Origin: an uncultured Eubacteriales bacterium
Lineage (GTDB): Bacteria; Bacillota; Clostridia; Oscillospirales; Oscillospiraceae
DNA length: 64,000 nt
NCBI GenBank assembly: GCA_900545925.1
Contig: URAZ01000007.1
Coordinates: 31,425-95,424 of the forward strand
Reading direction: 5' to 3'
The notes beneath the pieces were generated by a model, which did no database searches, was not told where the DNA came from, and saw nothing but the letters and a program-made list of their open reading frames with translations. Each line of letters opens with the position of its first letter. Positions within the stretch are counted from its first letter, which is position 1. The position numbers and the translations under genes are program-made. Positions 16,435 through 25,221 of the stretch are shown here, piece by piece.

Positions 16435-17355
16435 ATGCAGAACCTGATTTCCGATCCTGTTTCCATGACCTCTTGCCGGCAGGAGGCGTATCTCCTGCGC
16501 CTTCGCCGGCAGTTTCCTTTTGTCTACGTTAAAACGCTCACGCGCACGGCCTTCGGCCGCAGCGTGTATGCGCTGCAATTCGGCTCCGGCAGCCGCAAGC
16601 TGCTCATCACCGCCGGACACCACGCGAATGAAACGATCACGGCGGACGCCGTCTGGCAGTGGCTGTTCACGTTCTGCAATGCGCTGCTGGACGGCAGAAC
16701 GGTCTGCGGTGCAGAAGCGCGGGAGCTGTATCATAACGCAATGGTCTATCTCGTCCCGCTGGTCAACCCGGACGGGGCGGATCTGGCCGCAGGCGTCTGC
16801 GCGCCCGGAAGCCCGGAATACCGGGCGGCGGCAGACATTGCCGCGCAGTATCCCGATATCCCGTTCCCGTCCGGCTGGAAGGCGAATCTGCGCGGTGTCG
16901 ATCTGAACCTCAACTACCCCGCCCGCTGGGAGACGGCGCGGCGCATCAAAAAGGCGCAGGGCATTTCCGGCCCTGCGCCGAGAGACTTTGCGGGCTTTTC
17001 TCCGCTTGACCAGCCGGAGACGGCGGCGCTCGCCGCCTTTACGCGCTGCATCCACCCGGAGCTGATGCTGGCGCTGCACACACAGGGCTCCGTGATCTAT
17101 CCCGGCCCGGAGGAAACGGCTCCGCCAGGGGCGCATGCGCTGGCACAGGCATTTTCCGCGGCCTCCGGCTATCCGGTCGAGCCTGTGCCGCCGGAATCGG
17201 CCAATGCGGGCTTCAAGGACTGGTTTTTGCAGGTATTCAAGCGGCCCGCGTTCACGATCGAGGCCGGTCTTGGCGAAAACCCGCTGCCCGCGTTGCAGCT
17301 GCCGGAGATCACGCGCGCCCTCAGCGCGATTTTTACCGCCGCGATGCAGTGGTAA
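16435..17355 (+). CDS. M14 family zinc carboxypeptidase
   Basis: The 306-aa protein is a metallocarboxypeptidase, closest in look to gamma-D-glutamyl-diamino-acid peptidases that trim peptidoglycan peptides. Zinc ligands are H63 and E66 (GHHANETI) and H215 (LALHTQG); the catalytic Glu is E276 (FTIEAGLGENP). A GVDLNLNYPARW block lines the site. No signal peptide or LysM domain is present, so it may act on recycled muropeptides in the cytoplasm. ATG 16435 is preferred over an in-frame ATG 21 bases earlier, because that one lies within the terminator hairpin and the SD GGAGGG serves 16435. Confidence 0.88.
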   Translation: MQNLISDPVSMTSCRQEAYLLRLRRQFPFVYVKTLTRTAFGRSVYALQFGSGSRKLLITAGHHANETITADAVWQWLFTFCNALLDGRTVCGAEARELYHNAMVYLVPLVNPDGADLAAGVCAPGSPEYRAAADIAAQYPDIPFPSGWKANLRGVDLNLNYPARWETARRIKKAQGISGPAPRDFAGFSPLDQPETAALAAFTRCIHPELMLALHTQGSVIYPGPEETAPPGAHALAQAFSAASGYPVEPVPPESANAGFKDWFLQVFKRPAFTIEAGLGENPLPALQLPEITRALSAIFTAAMQW

Positions 17356-17384
17356 GATATCCAGAAAACCATAATTTTCTATTC

Positions 17385-17414
17385 TTGCATACTTTGCACC
17401 GCCTGTGGTATACT
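17385..17414 (+). promoter_or_regulatory. Promoter of the small gene at 17448
   Basis: TTGCAT and TATACT, 18 bases apart, 33 bases before the start codon with SD AAAGGAGTG. Confidence 0.7.
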
Positions 17415-17447
17415 GAAGACAGAAACCAGAAAGGAGTGCAACGGTTT

Positions 17448-17669
17448 ATGCACGAATACGAAGTTCTGATCGAGACGATCAATCCCTGCGGCGGCGAAGC
17501 GCACGCGGCACGGGAATTCAAGCAGATCGAGGCCGCCAGCCCCGAGGCGTATGTTGCGGCGCAGGGGCGGTATCCCGTCCTCGATTCCGGCAAAAACGCC
17601 TCCGGCGATACGATCATCACCACCGGCGACGGCAAGGGCGTCATGATCCGGTACACGTTCACGGAGTAA
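17448..17669 (+). CDS. Small conserved-looking acidic protein, unknown function
   Basis: I do not recognise the family. The 73-aa product begins MHEYEVLIETINPCGG and ends in VMIRYTFTE. It has a dry, mixed alpha/beta look with one Cys (C14), a central EAASPEAYVAA helix and an 'ITTGDGKGVMIRY' beta hairpin. ATG 17448 has a good SD, its own promoter upstream and a strong terminator downstream, so it is probably a real monocistronic gene although short. The upstream part of the frame (from 17349) runs through the promoter and was excluded. Confidence 0.65.
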   Translation: MHEYEVLIETINPCGGEAHAAREFKQIEAASPEAYVAAQGRYPVLDSGKNASGDTIITTGDGKGVMIRYTFTE

Positions 17670-17703
17670 CGGCGCAAAGCGTTCTTACGGCTTTTTACAC
17701 GAA

Positions 17704-17738
17704 AAACCGCTCCCCCGGGTTGTCCGGGGGAGCGGTTT
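17704..17738. terminator. Bidirectional terminator between the small gene and the symporter gene
   Basis: A 14-bp stem (AAACCGCTCCCCCGG paired with CCGGGGGAGCGGTTT) lies between convergent genes. Confidence 0.75.
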
Positions 17739-17751
17739 GCAGGAAGCGGAG

Positions 17752-19002
17752 TTATTTCGCAGCCTTGGCAGCCTTCTTGGCGGCCTTCTCGCGCTCGAGG
17801 CGGGAGATGAACAGGGCGCAGGTCGCGTCGCCGGTGATGTTCAGGGTCGTGCGGCCCATGTCGAACAGCTTATCGACGCCCGCGATGATTGCGATGCCCT
17901 CGACCGGCAGACCAACCTGGGTCAGAACCATCGCCAGCATGATCATGCCAGCGCCGGAAACGCCAGCCGTACCGACAGAGGCGAGGGTTGCGGTCAAAAC
18001 GATCATGGCCATATCGCCGAGCGTCAGTTCAACGCCATAGCAGCAGGCGATGAAGACCGCGCAGACGGCCTGATAGATGGCCGTGCCATCCATGTTGATC
18101 GTCGCGCCGAGCGGCAGGACGAAGGAACTGATTTCAGGCTCCGCGCCCATGGCGTTGCAGCACTCGATGTTGACGGGCAGCGTCGCGTTGGAGGACGTGG
18201 TGGTGAACGCGGTGATCATGGCCGGGGCAATGCCCTTGAAGAATGCGAGCGGGCTCATCTTGGCAAGGAACTTGACGGACAGACCGTAAACCACAACGAC
18301 ATGGACGATGTAGCCAATATAGGCGACGCCGATGATGAGAGCCAGCTTGCCGATGATGTCAGCGCCGTTGACAGCGACGACGTTGGTCATGAGGCAGAAC
18401 ACGCCGATCGGAGTGAACTTGATGATCATCATCATGATCTTCATGATGACTTCTTCCATGCAGTTGATGAGTTCGCCGACCTTCTGGCCCTTTTCGCCAG
18501 CGGCCAGAACGCCTGCGCCGAGGAAGATGGCAATGACGATGACCGGCAGCATGTCGGAAGAAACCATCGGCTGAAGCAGGTTGGACGGGAAGATGTTCAC
18601 GATGACCTGCATGACGGAGGGAGCTTCCTTCGCCTCATATTCCAGCGCGCCCAGATCTGCGGACGGCAGCGGGGTAAAGCTGCCCTTGAAGAGGTTGACG
18701 AGCACAAGACCGATGACGACGGCCAGAGCGGTTGTGCACATATAGTACACAAACGTCTTGACGCCGACGGAACCGACGCGCTTAAGGTCCTTCAGGCTGA
18801 TGACGCCGTCAGCGATCGAGAACAGGACGACCGGGACGACCAGGAACTTCAGCAGGTTGACGTAGATCGTGCCGATGGGCTTGATCCACTCCGTGGTGAA
18901 ATCGCCGAGACCGGCGAACGCGAAGATGAGACCGGCAATGATACCGGCGATCATGCCGATAAATATCCATGCCGGCAGACTAAGTTTTTTCTTTTCTTTC
19001 AT
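17752..19002 (-). CDS. Dicarboxylate/amino acid:cation symporter (DAACS family)
   Basis: A Na+- or H+-coupled importer of acidic or small neutral amino acids or dicarboxylates in the cell membrane. The 416-aa protein shows the family's 8-helix plus re-entrant-loop pattern, a serine-containing re-entrant loop (TTTSSNATLPVN) and the signature NMDGTAIYQAVCAVFIA. The C-terminus is Lys/Ala-rich (KAAKKAAKAAK). Substrate (glutamate, aspartate, serine or fumarate) cannot be assigned from sequence. It has a good promoter upstream and a shared terminator downstream, and is not in an operon. Confidence 0.92.
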   Translation of the reverse strand: MKEKKKLSLPAWIFIGMIAGIIAGLIFAFAGLGDFTTEWIKPIGTIYVNLLKFLVVPVVLFSIADGVISLKDLKRVGSVGVKTFVYYMCTTALAVVIGLVLVNLFKGSFTPLPSADLGALEYEAKEAPSVMQVIVNIFPSNLLQPMVSSDMLPVIVIAIFLGAGVLAAGEKGQKVGELINCMEEVIMKIMMMIIKFTPIGVFCLMTNVVAVNGADIIGKLALIIGVAYIGYIVHVVVVYGLSVKFLAKMSPLAFFKGIAPAMITAFTTTSSNATLPVNIECCNAMGAEPEISSFVLPLGATINMDGTAIYQAVCAVFIACCYGVELTLGDMAMIVLTATLASVGTAGVSGAGMIMLAMVLTQVGLPVEGIAIIAGVDKLFDMGRTTLNITGDATCALFISRLEREKAAKKAAKAAK

Positions 19003-19048
19003 GCTTTCCTTCTCCTATCTCAAATTGCTGATAAAAATCAGTAAAAAT

Positions 19049-19077
19049 ATGATAGCATGTTGTGAAAAATATGTAAA
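19049..19077 (-). promoter_or_regulatory. Promoter of the DAACS symporter gene
   Basis: On the minus strand TTTACA (19077-19072) and TATCAT (19054-19049) are 17 bases apart. Confidence 0.75.
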
Positions 19078-19185
19078 GGAAAATATGAAAATTGTTTTTA
19101 TCTTGTGAAGATTTGTGGAGAGCGACAAAATCGCACCGCAAATTTCTGACAGTTTTGCTACTTGACTTTTGCAAAAAACAGTAAA

Positions 19186-19214
19186 ACCGCCCGGTGTGCA
19201 CTGCGCCGGGCGGT
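19186..19214 (-). terminator. Terminator of the CDF transporter gene
   Basis: ACCGCCCGG and CCGGGCGGT form the stem; on the minus strand a TTTT follows. It lies 20 bases past the stop. Confidence 0.75.
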
Positions 19215-19233
19215 CAAATTTGTGACAGGGCGG

Positions 19234-20427
19234 TTACTCTCCTGCCTCCGTTGACAGTGCGTTGAACGCTGCTGTGTCGAAGGTCACAACGAGATGATAG
19301 GCCTTCTTTCCGTCCTGAAGCTGCGCTTCGACTTGTTTTCGCAGCTGCTCGGTGCGGTCTGCGTATTCCGGCGGGATCACCATGTCGAAAATGACGTTTA
19401 CATGATGCGGCCCGGAAACCATGCGGAAATCATGGAAGGACAGGCGCGGGTCGATCGCATGCAGGATTGAAAGAACCCGTGTGCGCACGGCGCAGACCTC
19501 CGGATCGTCGGTGACAATGGGGTCGTAGTGAATCACAAGATCAACATGCAGATCCTTTTTTGCCTGCCGTTCGATCTCGTCCAGAATCTCATGGGCAATA
19601 AGCGGGTCGATGCGGTGGTCAATCTCGGCATGGACGCTGGCAAAGCGGCGGCCGGGACCGTAATCGTGCACCATGAGGTCGTGGAAACCCAGGATGTTTA
19701 CATGTGACGTCATAAGATACGCGATTGCCCGGACAAGTTCCTCATCCGGCTTCGCGCCCAGCAGCGGGTCGATCGTGTCTTTGGCGATGCCGATGCCGGA
19801 GCAGATAATAAACAGCGCGACAAGAAGGCCGACATAGCCGTCGATCTTCAGTCCCGTCCACGCGCCGACTACGCAGGCGAGGAGCACGGCACCTGTCGCA
19901 ATTACATCGTTGCGGCTGTCGGCGGCAGTGGCCGTCAGCGCAGCGGAACTGATTTTCCGGCCGAGTTTCCGGTTAAACAGCGCCATCCAGAGTTTCAGCA
20001 AAATGGAAACTGTCAGCACAATGGCAGTCAGCGCCGAAAACTCTACTGCCTCCGGGTGCAGAATCTTCTGGAACGAACTCTTGACCAGTTCTGCGCCGAT
20101 TAGAATAATCATCGCGGCGACCGCGAGCCCGGACAGATATTCCATCCGTGCGTGGCCGTAGGGATGCTCTTCGTCGGCGGGCCGGGCGGCCAGGCGGAAG
20201 CCTATGAGAGTCACAATAGAACTCGACGCGTCGGACAGGTTGTTGACGGCGTCCGCCGTGACGGATACGCTGCCGGAAATTGCGCCAGCCAGAAGCTTGC
20301 CTGCAAACAGCAGAACATTGCAGATGATACCCACAATTCCGGCCAGTCTGCCGTATTTTGCACGCACGGCAGGGTCAGCAGTGTTCTGGTAGTCTGGAAT
20401 AAAGCGCCGCAGCAGAAAGGTTGTCAT
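19234..20427 (-). CDS. Cation diffusion facilitator (CDF) family metal transporter
   Basis: A proton-driven exporter of divalent metals (Zn, Mn, Co, Fe) in the membrane. The 397-aa protein has six predicted membrane helices with the metal-site motifs DAVNNLSDA (helix 2) and a matching DSRNDVIATGAV segment (helix 5), HPYGHARMEYLSGL between helices 2 and 3, and a C-terminal cytoplasmic dimerisation domain (HDLMVHDYGPGRRFASVHAE). The N-terminal extension before helix 1 is long for the family. ATG 20427 was chosen because GAGGCGG precedes it; an in-frame TTG 18 bases earlier lies within that SD region. Metal specificity is not visible. Confidence 0.92.
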   Translation of the reverse strand: MTTFLLRRFIPDYQNTADPAVRAKYGRLAGIVGIICNVLLFAGKLLAGAISGSVSVTADAVNNLSDASSSIVTLIGFRLAARPADEEHPYGHARMEYLSGLAVAAMIILIGAELVKSSFQKILHPEAVEFSALTAIVLTVSILLKLWMALFNRKLGRKISSAALTATAADSRNDVIATGAVLLACVVGAWTGLKIDGYVGLLVALFIICSGIGIAKDTIDPLLGAKPDEELVRAIAYLMTSHVNILGFHDLMVHDYGPGRRFASVHAEIDHRIDPLIAHEILDEIERQAKKDLHVDLVIHYDPIVTDDPEVCAVRTRVLSILHAIDPRLSFHDFRMVSGPHHVNVIFDMVIPPEYADRTEQLRKQVEAQLQDGKKAYHLVVTFDTAAFNALSTEAGE

Positions 20428-20523
20428 AGTGTCCGCCTCTTTCAAGTGTGTTAAGTATTATTATACTGCGCAGCCCAGACGGAAGCAAGCGAAAAAAGCG
20501 GACGCTTTTTTCCGGGAAGGGGA

Positions 20524-20552
20524 TTGGAAATACTGTAAAAGTGTGATATGAT
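20524..20552 (+). promoter_or_regulatory. Promoter of the DEAD-box helicase gene
   Basis: TTGGAA and TATGAT with a 17-base spacer, about 50 bases before ATG 20602. Confidence 0.7.
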
Positions 20553-20601
20553 TAAAAAAATTGCGATTTTCGCCAGAACTTTGAATAAGGAAGAGATCCC
20601 T

Positions 20602-21795
20602 ATGGAACAGAATTTGACGTTTGCCGACCTTGGCCTGTCGGAAGAGATTTTGCAGGCGCTGGAAAAGAAGGGCTACGGATACCCGACCCGCATCCAGGCC
20701 GAGGCTATCCCGGAATTTATGAAATGGAAAGACGTTATCGCCAAGGCTCCGACCGGCACGGGCAAGACGTTCGCCTTCGGCATTCCCATGATCGAGCATA
20801 TCGACGCGGAAAGCGAAGATCTGCAGGGGCTGATTCTCGCTCCGACGCGCGAACTCGCCATTCAGATCTGCGACGAACTGCGCGGACTGCTTACTTATTA
20901 TAAGAATATCCGCGTGGCCGTGGTCTATGGCGGCGCGAAGATTGAGGGACAGATCAAGCAGCTGAAAAACCATCCGCAGATCGTCGTGGCCACGCCGGGG
21001 CGGCTGATGGACCATTATAAGCGCCGCACGCTCTCGTTTGACAAGGTACAGACCGTTGTGTTGGACGAGGCAGACCGCATGCTCGACATGGGTTTCTTTG
21101 ACGATGTGACGAAGATCATCGAAAAGGTCAAGAACCGCCGCAATCTCGGCCTGTTCTCCGCGACCATCTCGCAGGAGGTTATGACCGTCTCGTGGATGTA
21201 CCAGCGCGACGAGGTGGAGATTACCGTCCCCGCTGACACGGACAACCGCCCGGACATTACACAGTATTCCATCACCTGCCCGCCGCTCGAAAAAATTGAA
21301 ATGACAAGCCGGCTCATCCGCACGCTCCGGCTGGAACGCACCATCGTCTTCTGCAATACGAAGGTCATGTGCCAGCGTCTGCGCGACGATTTGGTCCGCA
21401 TGGGACTTGAGGCTGACTGCATCCACGGCGATATTCCGCAGCAGAAGCGCGAGAAGACCATGCGCACCTTCAAGGAGGGCAAGCTGCCCATCCTGATTGC
21501 GACGGACGTCGCCTCGCGCGGCATTGACGTTGATGATGTGGATTGCGTTATCAACTACGACGTGCCGGAGGAAAACGAGTATTATATCCACCGTATCGGA
21601 CGCACGGGCCGTGCTCGGAAAAAGGGCATCGCCGTGTCCATCCTCGGTACATTCCCGGAGCAGGCGAAGTTGGCGGAGATTGCAAAATACTCCCACTATG
21701 CCATACAGTCCGTGAAATTCGCGGAGGACGGTTCCCTCGTTGAAGAGGAGCCGCCGAAGCCAAAAAAGGCGCCGCCGCGCCGCCGCTTCCGTTGA
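20602..21795 (+). CDS. DEAD-box ATP-dependent RNA helicase
   Basis: An RNA-unwinding enzyme of ribosome assembly or mRNA turnover. The 397-aa protein has the Q motif (FADLGLSEEILQALEKKGY), motif I (APTGTGKT), Ia (APTRELAIQ), II (LDEADRMLDMGF), III (FSATIS), V (ATDVASRGIDV) and VI (HRIGRTGRA), then a short Lys/Arg-rich tail (PKKAPPRRRFR) that can bind RNA. It lacks long C-terminal extensions, so it is of the short RhlE/CshB-like type. ATG 20602 was chosen over an upstream in-frame ATG at 20548 that lies inside the -10 box. The end overlaps the next start by 4 bp. Confidence 0.95.
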   Translation: MEQNLTFADLGLSEEILQALEKKGYGYPTRIQAEAIPEFMKWKDVIAKAPTGTGKTFAFGIPMIEHIDAESEDLQGLILAPTRELAIQICDELRGLLTYYKNIRVAVVYGGAKIEGQIKQLKNHPQIVVATPGRLMDHYKRRTLSFDKVQTVVLDEADRMLDMGFFDDVTKIIEKVKNRRNLGLFSATISQEVMTVSWMYQRDEVEITVPADTDNRPDITQYSITCPPLEKIEMTSRLIRTLRLERTIVFCNTKVMCQRLRDDLVRMGLEADCIHGDIPQQKREKTMRTFKEGKLPILIATDVASRGIDVDDVDCVINYDVPEENEYYIHRIGRTGRARKKGIAVSILGTFPEQAKLAEIAKYSHYAIQSVKFAEDGSLVEEEPPKPKKAPPRRRFR

Positions 21796-22676
21796 CGGCG
21801 GCAGAAACCGGCCTGCTGCTTCTGTGCTGCGCGCTGCCGGAGGCGGAGGACAGGCCGCTGACCATGGCGCAGTTTCAGGAACTTGCCAAGCGGGCGCGCA
21901 CTCTCGGCCCCGGCGGGGAAGACCCGCTGCGGGAGTTGACGGAGCACGATCTGGCCCGGCTCGGCTATGCGCAGGGGCAGTGCGCGCGCATTGTGCGGCT
22001 TTTGTCGCGCAATACGCAGCTGGAGCGCTATCTGCGCGCGGCAGAGCAACACGGGATCGTCCCTATTACGCGCCTGTCGCCGCGCTATCCCGCGCGGCTG
22101 CGGCAGACGCTCGGCCAGCGCTGTCCGGCAGTGCTGTTTGCAAAGGGCGATCTGGCGCTGCTTAGCGCATGCTGCATCTCCGTCGTCGGCTCCCGGGAGT
22201 TGACGGAGTGCGGGCGCGCGTTCGCGGAAGCTGCCGGGCGGCTTATCGCGCGTTCTGATTACACGCTCTGCTCGGGTGGGGCAGCAGGTGCAGACCGCGC
22301 GGCGCAGGCTGCGTGCCTGAAAAACGGCGGTTCCGCCGTGATCTTCCCGGCCGGACGGCTTCTGGACTGCCCGGCGTCGGCGAACGTTTTGTATCTGGCT
22401 GATCAGGGCTACGATCTGCCGTTTTCTGCGCAGCGGGCGCTGGCAAGGAACCATTTTATCCACGCGATGGGCGAAAAAACGCTCGTTGCACAGTGCCGTG
22501 CCGGAACCGGCGGCACATGGGACGGAACGACGGAGAATTTACGGCACGGCTGGAGTCCTGTGTTTGTCAACAGCGACGGCTCCGAGGGCGCGCAGGCTTT
22601 GATTGCACGCGGCGCAGCCCCGGTGCGGACGCTGTCCAGTCTGGACGACTTACAGCCCGTGCAGTTGCAGTTTTGA
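21792..22676 (+). CDS. DprA/Smf-like DNA-processing family protein, divergent
   Basis: The 294-aa product has a helical N-terminal part (1-75) and a Rossmann-type DprA-like domain (about 115-280: ISVVGSRELTECGRAFAEAAG, CSGGAAGADRAAQAACL, RNHFIHAMG). DprA proteins load RecA on incoming single-stranded DNA during natural transformation. Here the usual SGSxxTA block is replaced by GTGGTWDGTTENL, and there is no C-terminal winged helix, so it may belong to a separate branch with another role. The start is TTG 21792, overlapping the helicase stop (TTGA) with no clear SD; coupling would drive its translation. It is followed 8 bases later by the transglutaminase-like gene. Confidence 0.75.
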   Translation: MTAAETGLLLLCCALPEAEDRPLTMAQFQELAKRARTLGPGGEDPLRELTEHDLARLGYAQGQCARIVRLLSRNTQLERYLRAAEQHGIVPITRLSPRYPARLRQTLGQRCPAVLFAKGDLALLSACCISVVGSRELTECGRAFAEAAGRLIARSDYTLCSGGAAGADRAAQAACLKNGGSAVIFPAGRLLDCPASANVLYLADQGYDLPFSAQRALARNHFIHAMGEKTLVAQCRAGTGGTWDGTTENLRHGWSPVFVNSDGSEGAQALIARGAAPVRTLSSLDDLQPVQLQF

Positions 22677-22683
22677 GGTTGCC

Positions 22684-23697
22684 ATGCGATATTATTACGG
22701 ACAGCTTTCCCGGCCGCTCCAAAGCGTATATGACGCGCTTTTGGGCGGCTTTTGCGCGCTTGCACCCGGCGTCCGCATTCCGATGCTGGATGAAAAACAG
22801 CTTGCGGATGTGTATTTGCGGCTGAAGCTTGACGAGCCGCTACTCTTTTACGTCACCGGCTACCGCTGCCGGTGGATGGCAGGCGCGGCGCATATGGAAC
22901 TTCTGCCGGAGTATTTATTTGACAAAGCCAAAATCCGTGCGCAGCAGCAGGCGGTAAGCGCGCGGCTGGCCCGGCTGACGCGGCCCCTTGCAGGCAAGAC
23001 GGAACTGGAAAAGGAACTTGCCATACACGATTTTATTCTGGAAAATGTGCGCTATGACAAGCTTCAAAAGGCGTATTCCCACGAGATTCTTGGCCCCATG
23101 ACACAGGGCGTCGGTGTGTGCGAGGGCATTGCAAAGACGGTCAAGGCCCTGTGCGACCAGCTTGGCCTGTGGTGCATTGTCGCGCTCAGCGAGGTAGATC
23201 CCGCGCGCGGGATCAAATACCGCCACGCATGGAACGTTGTGCGCGCCGGCGGGCAGTATTACCACCTCGACGCGACGTTTGACAACTCGCTCCAACGGGG
23301 CGAAAAGCGGTACGACTATTTTAATCTCGACGACGGCAGATTTTTCCGTGACCACGAACCGCTCGTCTTGCCTGTTCCCGCATGTACGGACGGGAAGGGC
23401 TTTTACTACCGGAATGTTTCGTTCACAAAGCCCGAAGATCTGGAAAAGCGGCTTGCGCAGGCGCTGCGGAAAAAGCGGACATCGTTCGTGTTCCACTGGC
23501 GCGGCGGAGGACTAAACCGGGACGTTCTACAGCAGCTGCTCACACTTGCTAGGCAGCTTGCGGCCGAACACGGAAAATGCACGTCCTGCTCGGTCAATTT
23601 CCCGCAGGCTGTAATCCAACTCGAGTTTTCCGATGCTCCGCAGCAGCCCGTCACCATCCAGCAGGCAAATGAGGCGGAGGAAGCTGTTTTGCCGTAA
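22684..23697 (+). CDS. Transglutaminase-like superfamily protein
   Basis: The 337-aa protein contains the transglutaminase-core Cys-His-Asp triad: C146 (GVGVCEGIAKTVKAL), H181 (YRHAWNVV) and D196 (YYHLDATFD). Bacterial members are usually peptidases or amidases, not cross-linkers. No signal peptide is present, which is unusual as many are secreted. The N-terminal 110 residues and the C-terminal part (about 255-337) are not recognised. ATG 22684 follows the preceding stop by seven bases, so the gene is the third of an apparent operon with the helicase and the DprA-like gene. The role of the operon is not clear. Confidence 0.82.
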   Translation: MRYYYGQLSRPLQSVYDALLGGFCALAPGVRIPMLDEKQLADVYLRLKLDEPLLFYVTGYRCRWMAGAAHMELLPEYLFDKAKIRAQQQAVSARLARLTRPLAGKTELEKELAIHDFILENVRYDKLQKAYSHEILGPMTQGVGVCEGIAKTVKALCDQLGLWCIVALSEVDPARGIKYRHAWNVVRAGGQYYHLDATFDNSLQRGEKRYDYFNLDDGRFFRDHEPLVLPVPACTDGKGFYYRNVSFTKPEDLEKRLAQALRKKRTSFVFHWRGGGLNRDVLQQLLTLARQLAAEHGKCTSCSVNFPQAVIQLEFSDAPQQPVTIQQANEAEEAVLP

Positions 23698-23726
23698 GGG
23701 CCGGACAGCACGTGGAAGAAATTGGT

Positions 23727-23755
23727 TTGCATTTTCTGCTTGTTTCTGATATCCT
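23727..23755 (+). promoter_or_regulatory. Promoter of the first MATE gene
   Basis: TTGCAT and TATCCT with a 17-base spacer; the expected start point is about 23762. Confidence 0.6.
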
Positions 23756-23760
23756 ATTAC

Positions 23761-23789
23761 ATACCGCACTGTATCCGCGGTATTTTTTA
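23761..23789 (+). terminator. Terminator-like hairpin at the start of the MATE leader
   Basis: ATACCGC pairs with GCGGTAT around a 9-base loop and is followed by six T. It lies between the promoter and the start codon. It may end transcripts from the upstream operon or attenuate the MATE gene. Confidence 0.55.
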
Positions 23790-23809
23790 CGCGAAGGGAA
23801 GGGTGCGCT

Positions 23810-25177
23810 GTGGGCGGAAATACGCTGGATATGACAAAGGGAAGCGCATGGAAGCTGATCGTACAGTTTGCCGTGCCGGTATTTCTCAGTCAGGTGTTCC
23901 AGCAGCTTTACAATACGGCGGACGCACTGATCGTCGGCCGGTTTTTGGGGGATGAGGCGCTGGCGGCTGTCAGTGCGTCCGGCCCGCTGATCTTTCTGCT
24001 CATCAGCTTTTTTACCGGCCTCTCCATGGGTGCAGGTGTGACCATTTCCCGCTATTTCGGCGCGGGTGACTATGACCGCGTGTCCAGAGCCATCCATACG
24101 GACGTGATGCTGGGCCTGATCAGCGGCGTGATTCTGACGGTGGTGGGCGTGTGGCTGACGCCGACGTTCCTGCGCTGGATGGGCACCGCGCCGGAGGTTC
24201 TGCCGGACGCGATCGCATACTTCCGGTATTACTTCATTGGCGTCCTGGCCGTCGTCATGTACAATATGTGCAAGAGCATCATGAACGCTCTCGGCGACAG
24301 CAAGCGGCCGCTCTATTATCTGATCATCTCGTCTCTTACCAATATCGTGCTCGATCTGCTGTTCATCGGTGCGTTCCATTGGGGCGTGTGGTCAGCTGCC
24401 GTCGCCACGACGATCTCACAGGCTGTCAGCATGATCCTGTGCATGATTCATCTGATGAAAAAAGGCACGATCTATCAGGTCGAGCTGAAAAAGCTGCGCA
24501 TTGACCGCGAAATGCTCGGCCAGATCATCCGCTACGGTCTGCCGTCCGGTGTGCAGAACTCCGTCATCGGCTTTGCAAATGTCATTGTCCAGTCCAATAT
24601 CAACTCCTTCGGCAAGGTTGCCATGGCGGCCTACGGTGCGTATTCCAAGCTGGAGGGCTTTGCGTTCCTGCCTGTCACCAGCTTCACCATGGCGCTGACG
24701 ACCTTCGTCGGCCAGAATCTCGGCGCCGGGCTTCACGACCGGGCGAAAAAGGGCTCACGCTTCGGTATCATCGCGTCTGTTGTGATCGCGGAGATCATCG
24801 GCGTGACGATGTATCTGCTTGCGCCGCAGCTTGTCGCGCTGTTCAGCCCCACGCCGGAGGTCGTCGAACTCGGCACGCGCCAGATGCGAACGACGGCGCT
24901 GTTCTTCTGCCTGCTGGCATACTCCCACGCGATTGCGTCGATCTGCCGCGGCGCAGGCAAGGCCTTCGTGCCGATGGTTATCATGCTGCTGTTTTGGTGC
25001 GTGGTGCGTATCGCATATATCACCATCGTCATGGGCATCGTCCACGAGATCCAGTATATCTACATGGCCTATCCCATCACATGGTCGCTCAGTTCGATTG
25101 TCTATTTCCTTTATTACCACTTCTCCGACTGGGTTCATGGCTTTGATAAAAAGCCTGCAAAACCCCAAGAGACTTAA
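23810..25177 (+). CDS. MATE family multidrug/metabolite efflux transporter
   Basis: A 12-helix membrane antiporter that exports drugs or small metabolites using Na+ or H+. The 455-aa protein has the typical opening GSAWKLIVQFAVPVFLSQVF followed by QQLYNTADALIVGRFLG, two six-helix halves and conserved Pro in helix 1. GTG 23810 has AAGGGAAGG upstream and gives the length seen in relatives; an in-frame ATG at 23831 is an alternative. It is followed by a bidirectional terminator. A second MATE gene (44746-46086) opens with a similar N-terminus. Substrate unknown. Confidence 0.93.
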   Translation: MGGNTLDMTKGSAWKLIVQFAVPVFLSQVFQQLYNTADALIVGRFLGDEALAAVSASGPLIFLLISFFTGLSMGAGVTISRYFGAGDYDRVSRAIHTDVMLGLISGVILTVVGVWLTPTFLRWMGTAPEVLPDAIAYFRYYFIGVLAVVMYNMCKSIMNALGDSKRPLYYLIISSLTNIVLDLLFIGAFHWGVWSAAVATTISQAVSMILCMIHLMKKGTIYQVELKKLRIDREMLGQIIRYGLPSGVQNSVIGFANVIVQSNINSFGKVAMAAYGAYSKLEGFAFLPVTSFTMALTTFVGQNLGAGLHDRAKKGSRFGIIASVVIAEIIGVTMYLLAPQLVALFSPTPEVVELGTRQMRTTALFFCLLAYSHAIASICRGAGKAFVPMVIMLLFWCVVRIAYITIVMGIVHEIQYIYMAYPITWSLSSIVYFLYYHFSDWVHGFDKKPAKPQET

Positions 25178-25220
25178 AAAATCGCCATGCTCAGCACAAC
25201 TGCCGGGCATGGCGATTTTT
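25177..25220. terminator. Bidirectional terminator between MATE and exonuclease genes
   Basis: AAAATCGCCATGC and GCATGGCGATTTTT form a 13-bp stem between convergent genes, with T and A runs on both sides. Confidence 0.85.
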
Positions 25221-25221
25221 C

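Noticed and set aside
17737..19044. 435-codon plus-strand frame opposite the DAACS symporter gene
   Set aside because: Asp/Gly/His-rich antisense translation of a membrane protein gene; it also starts within the terminator region.
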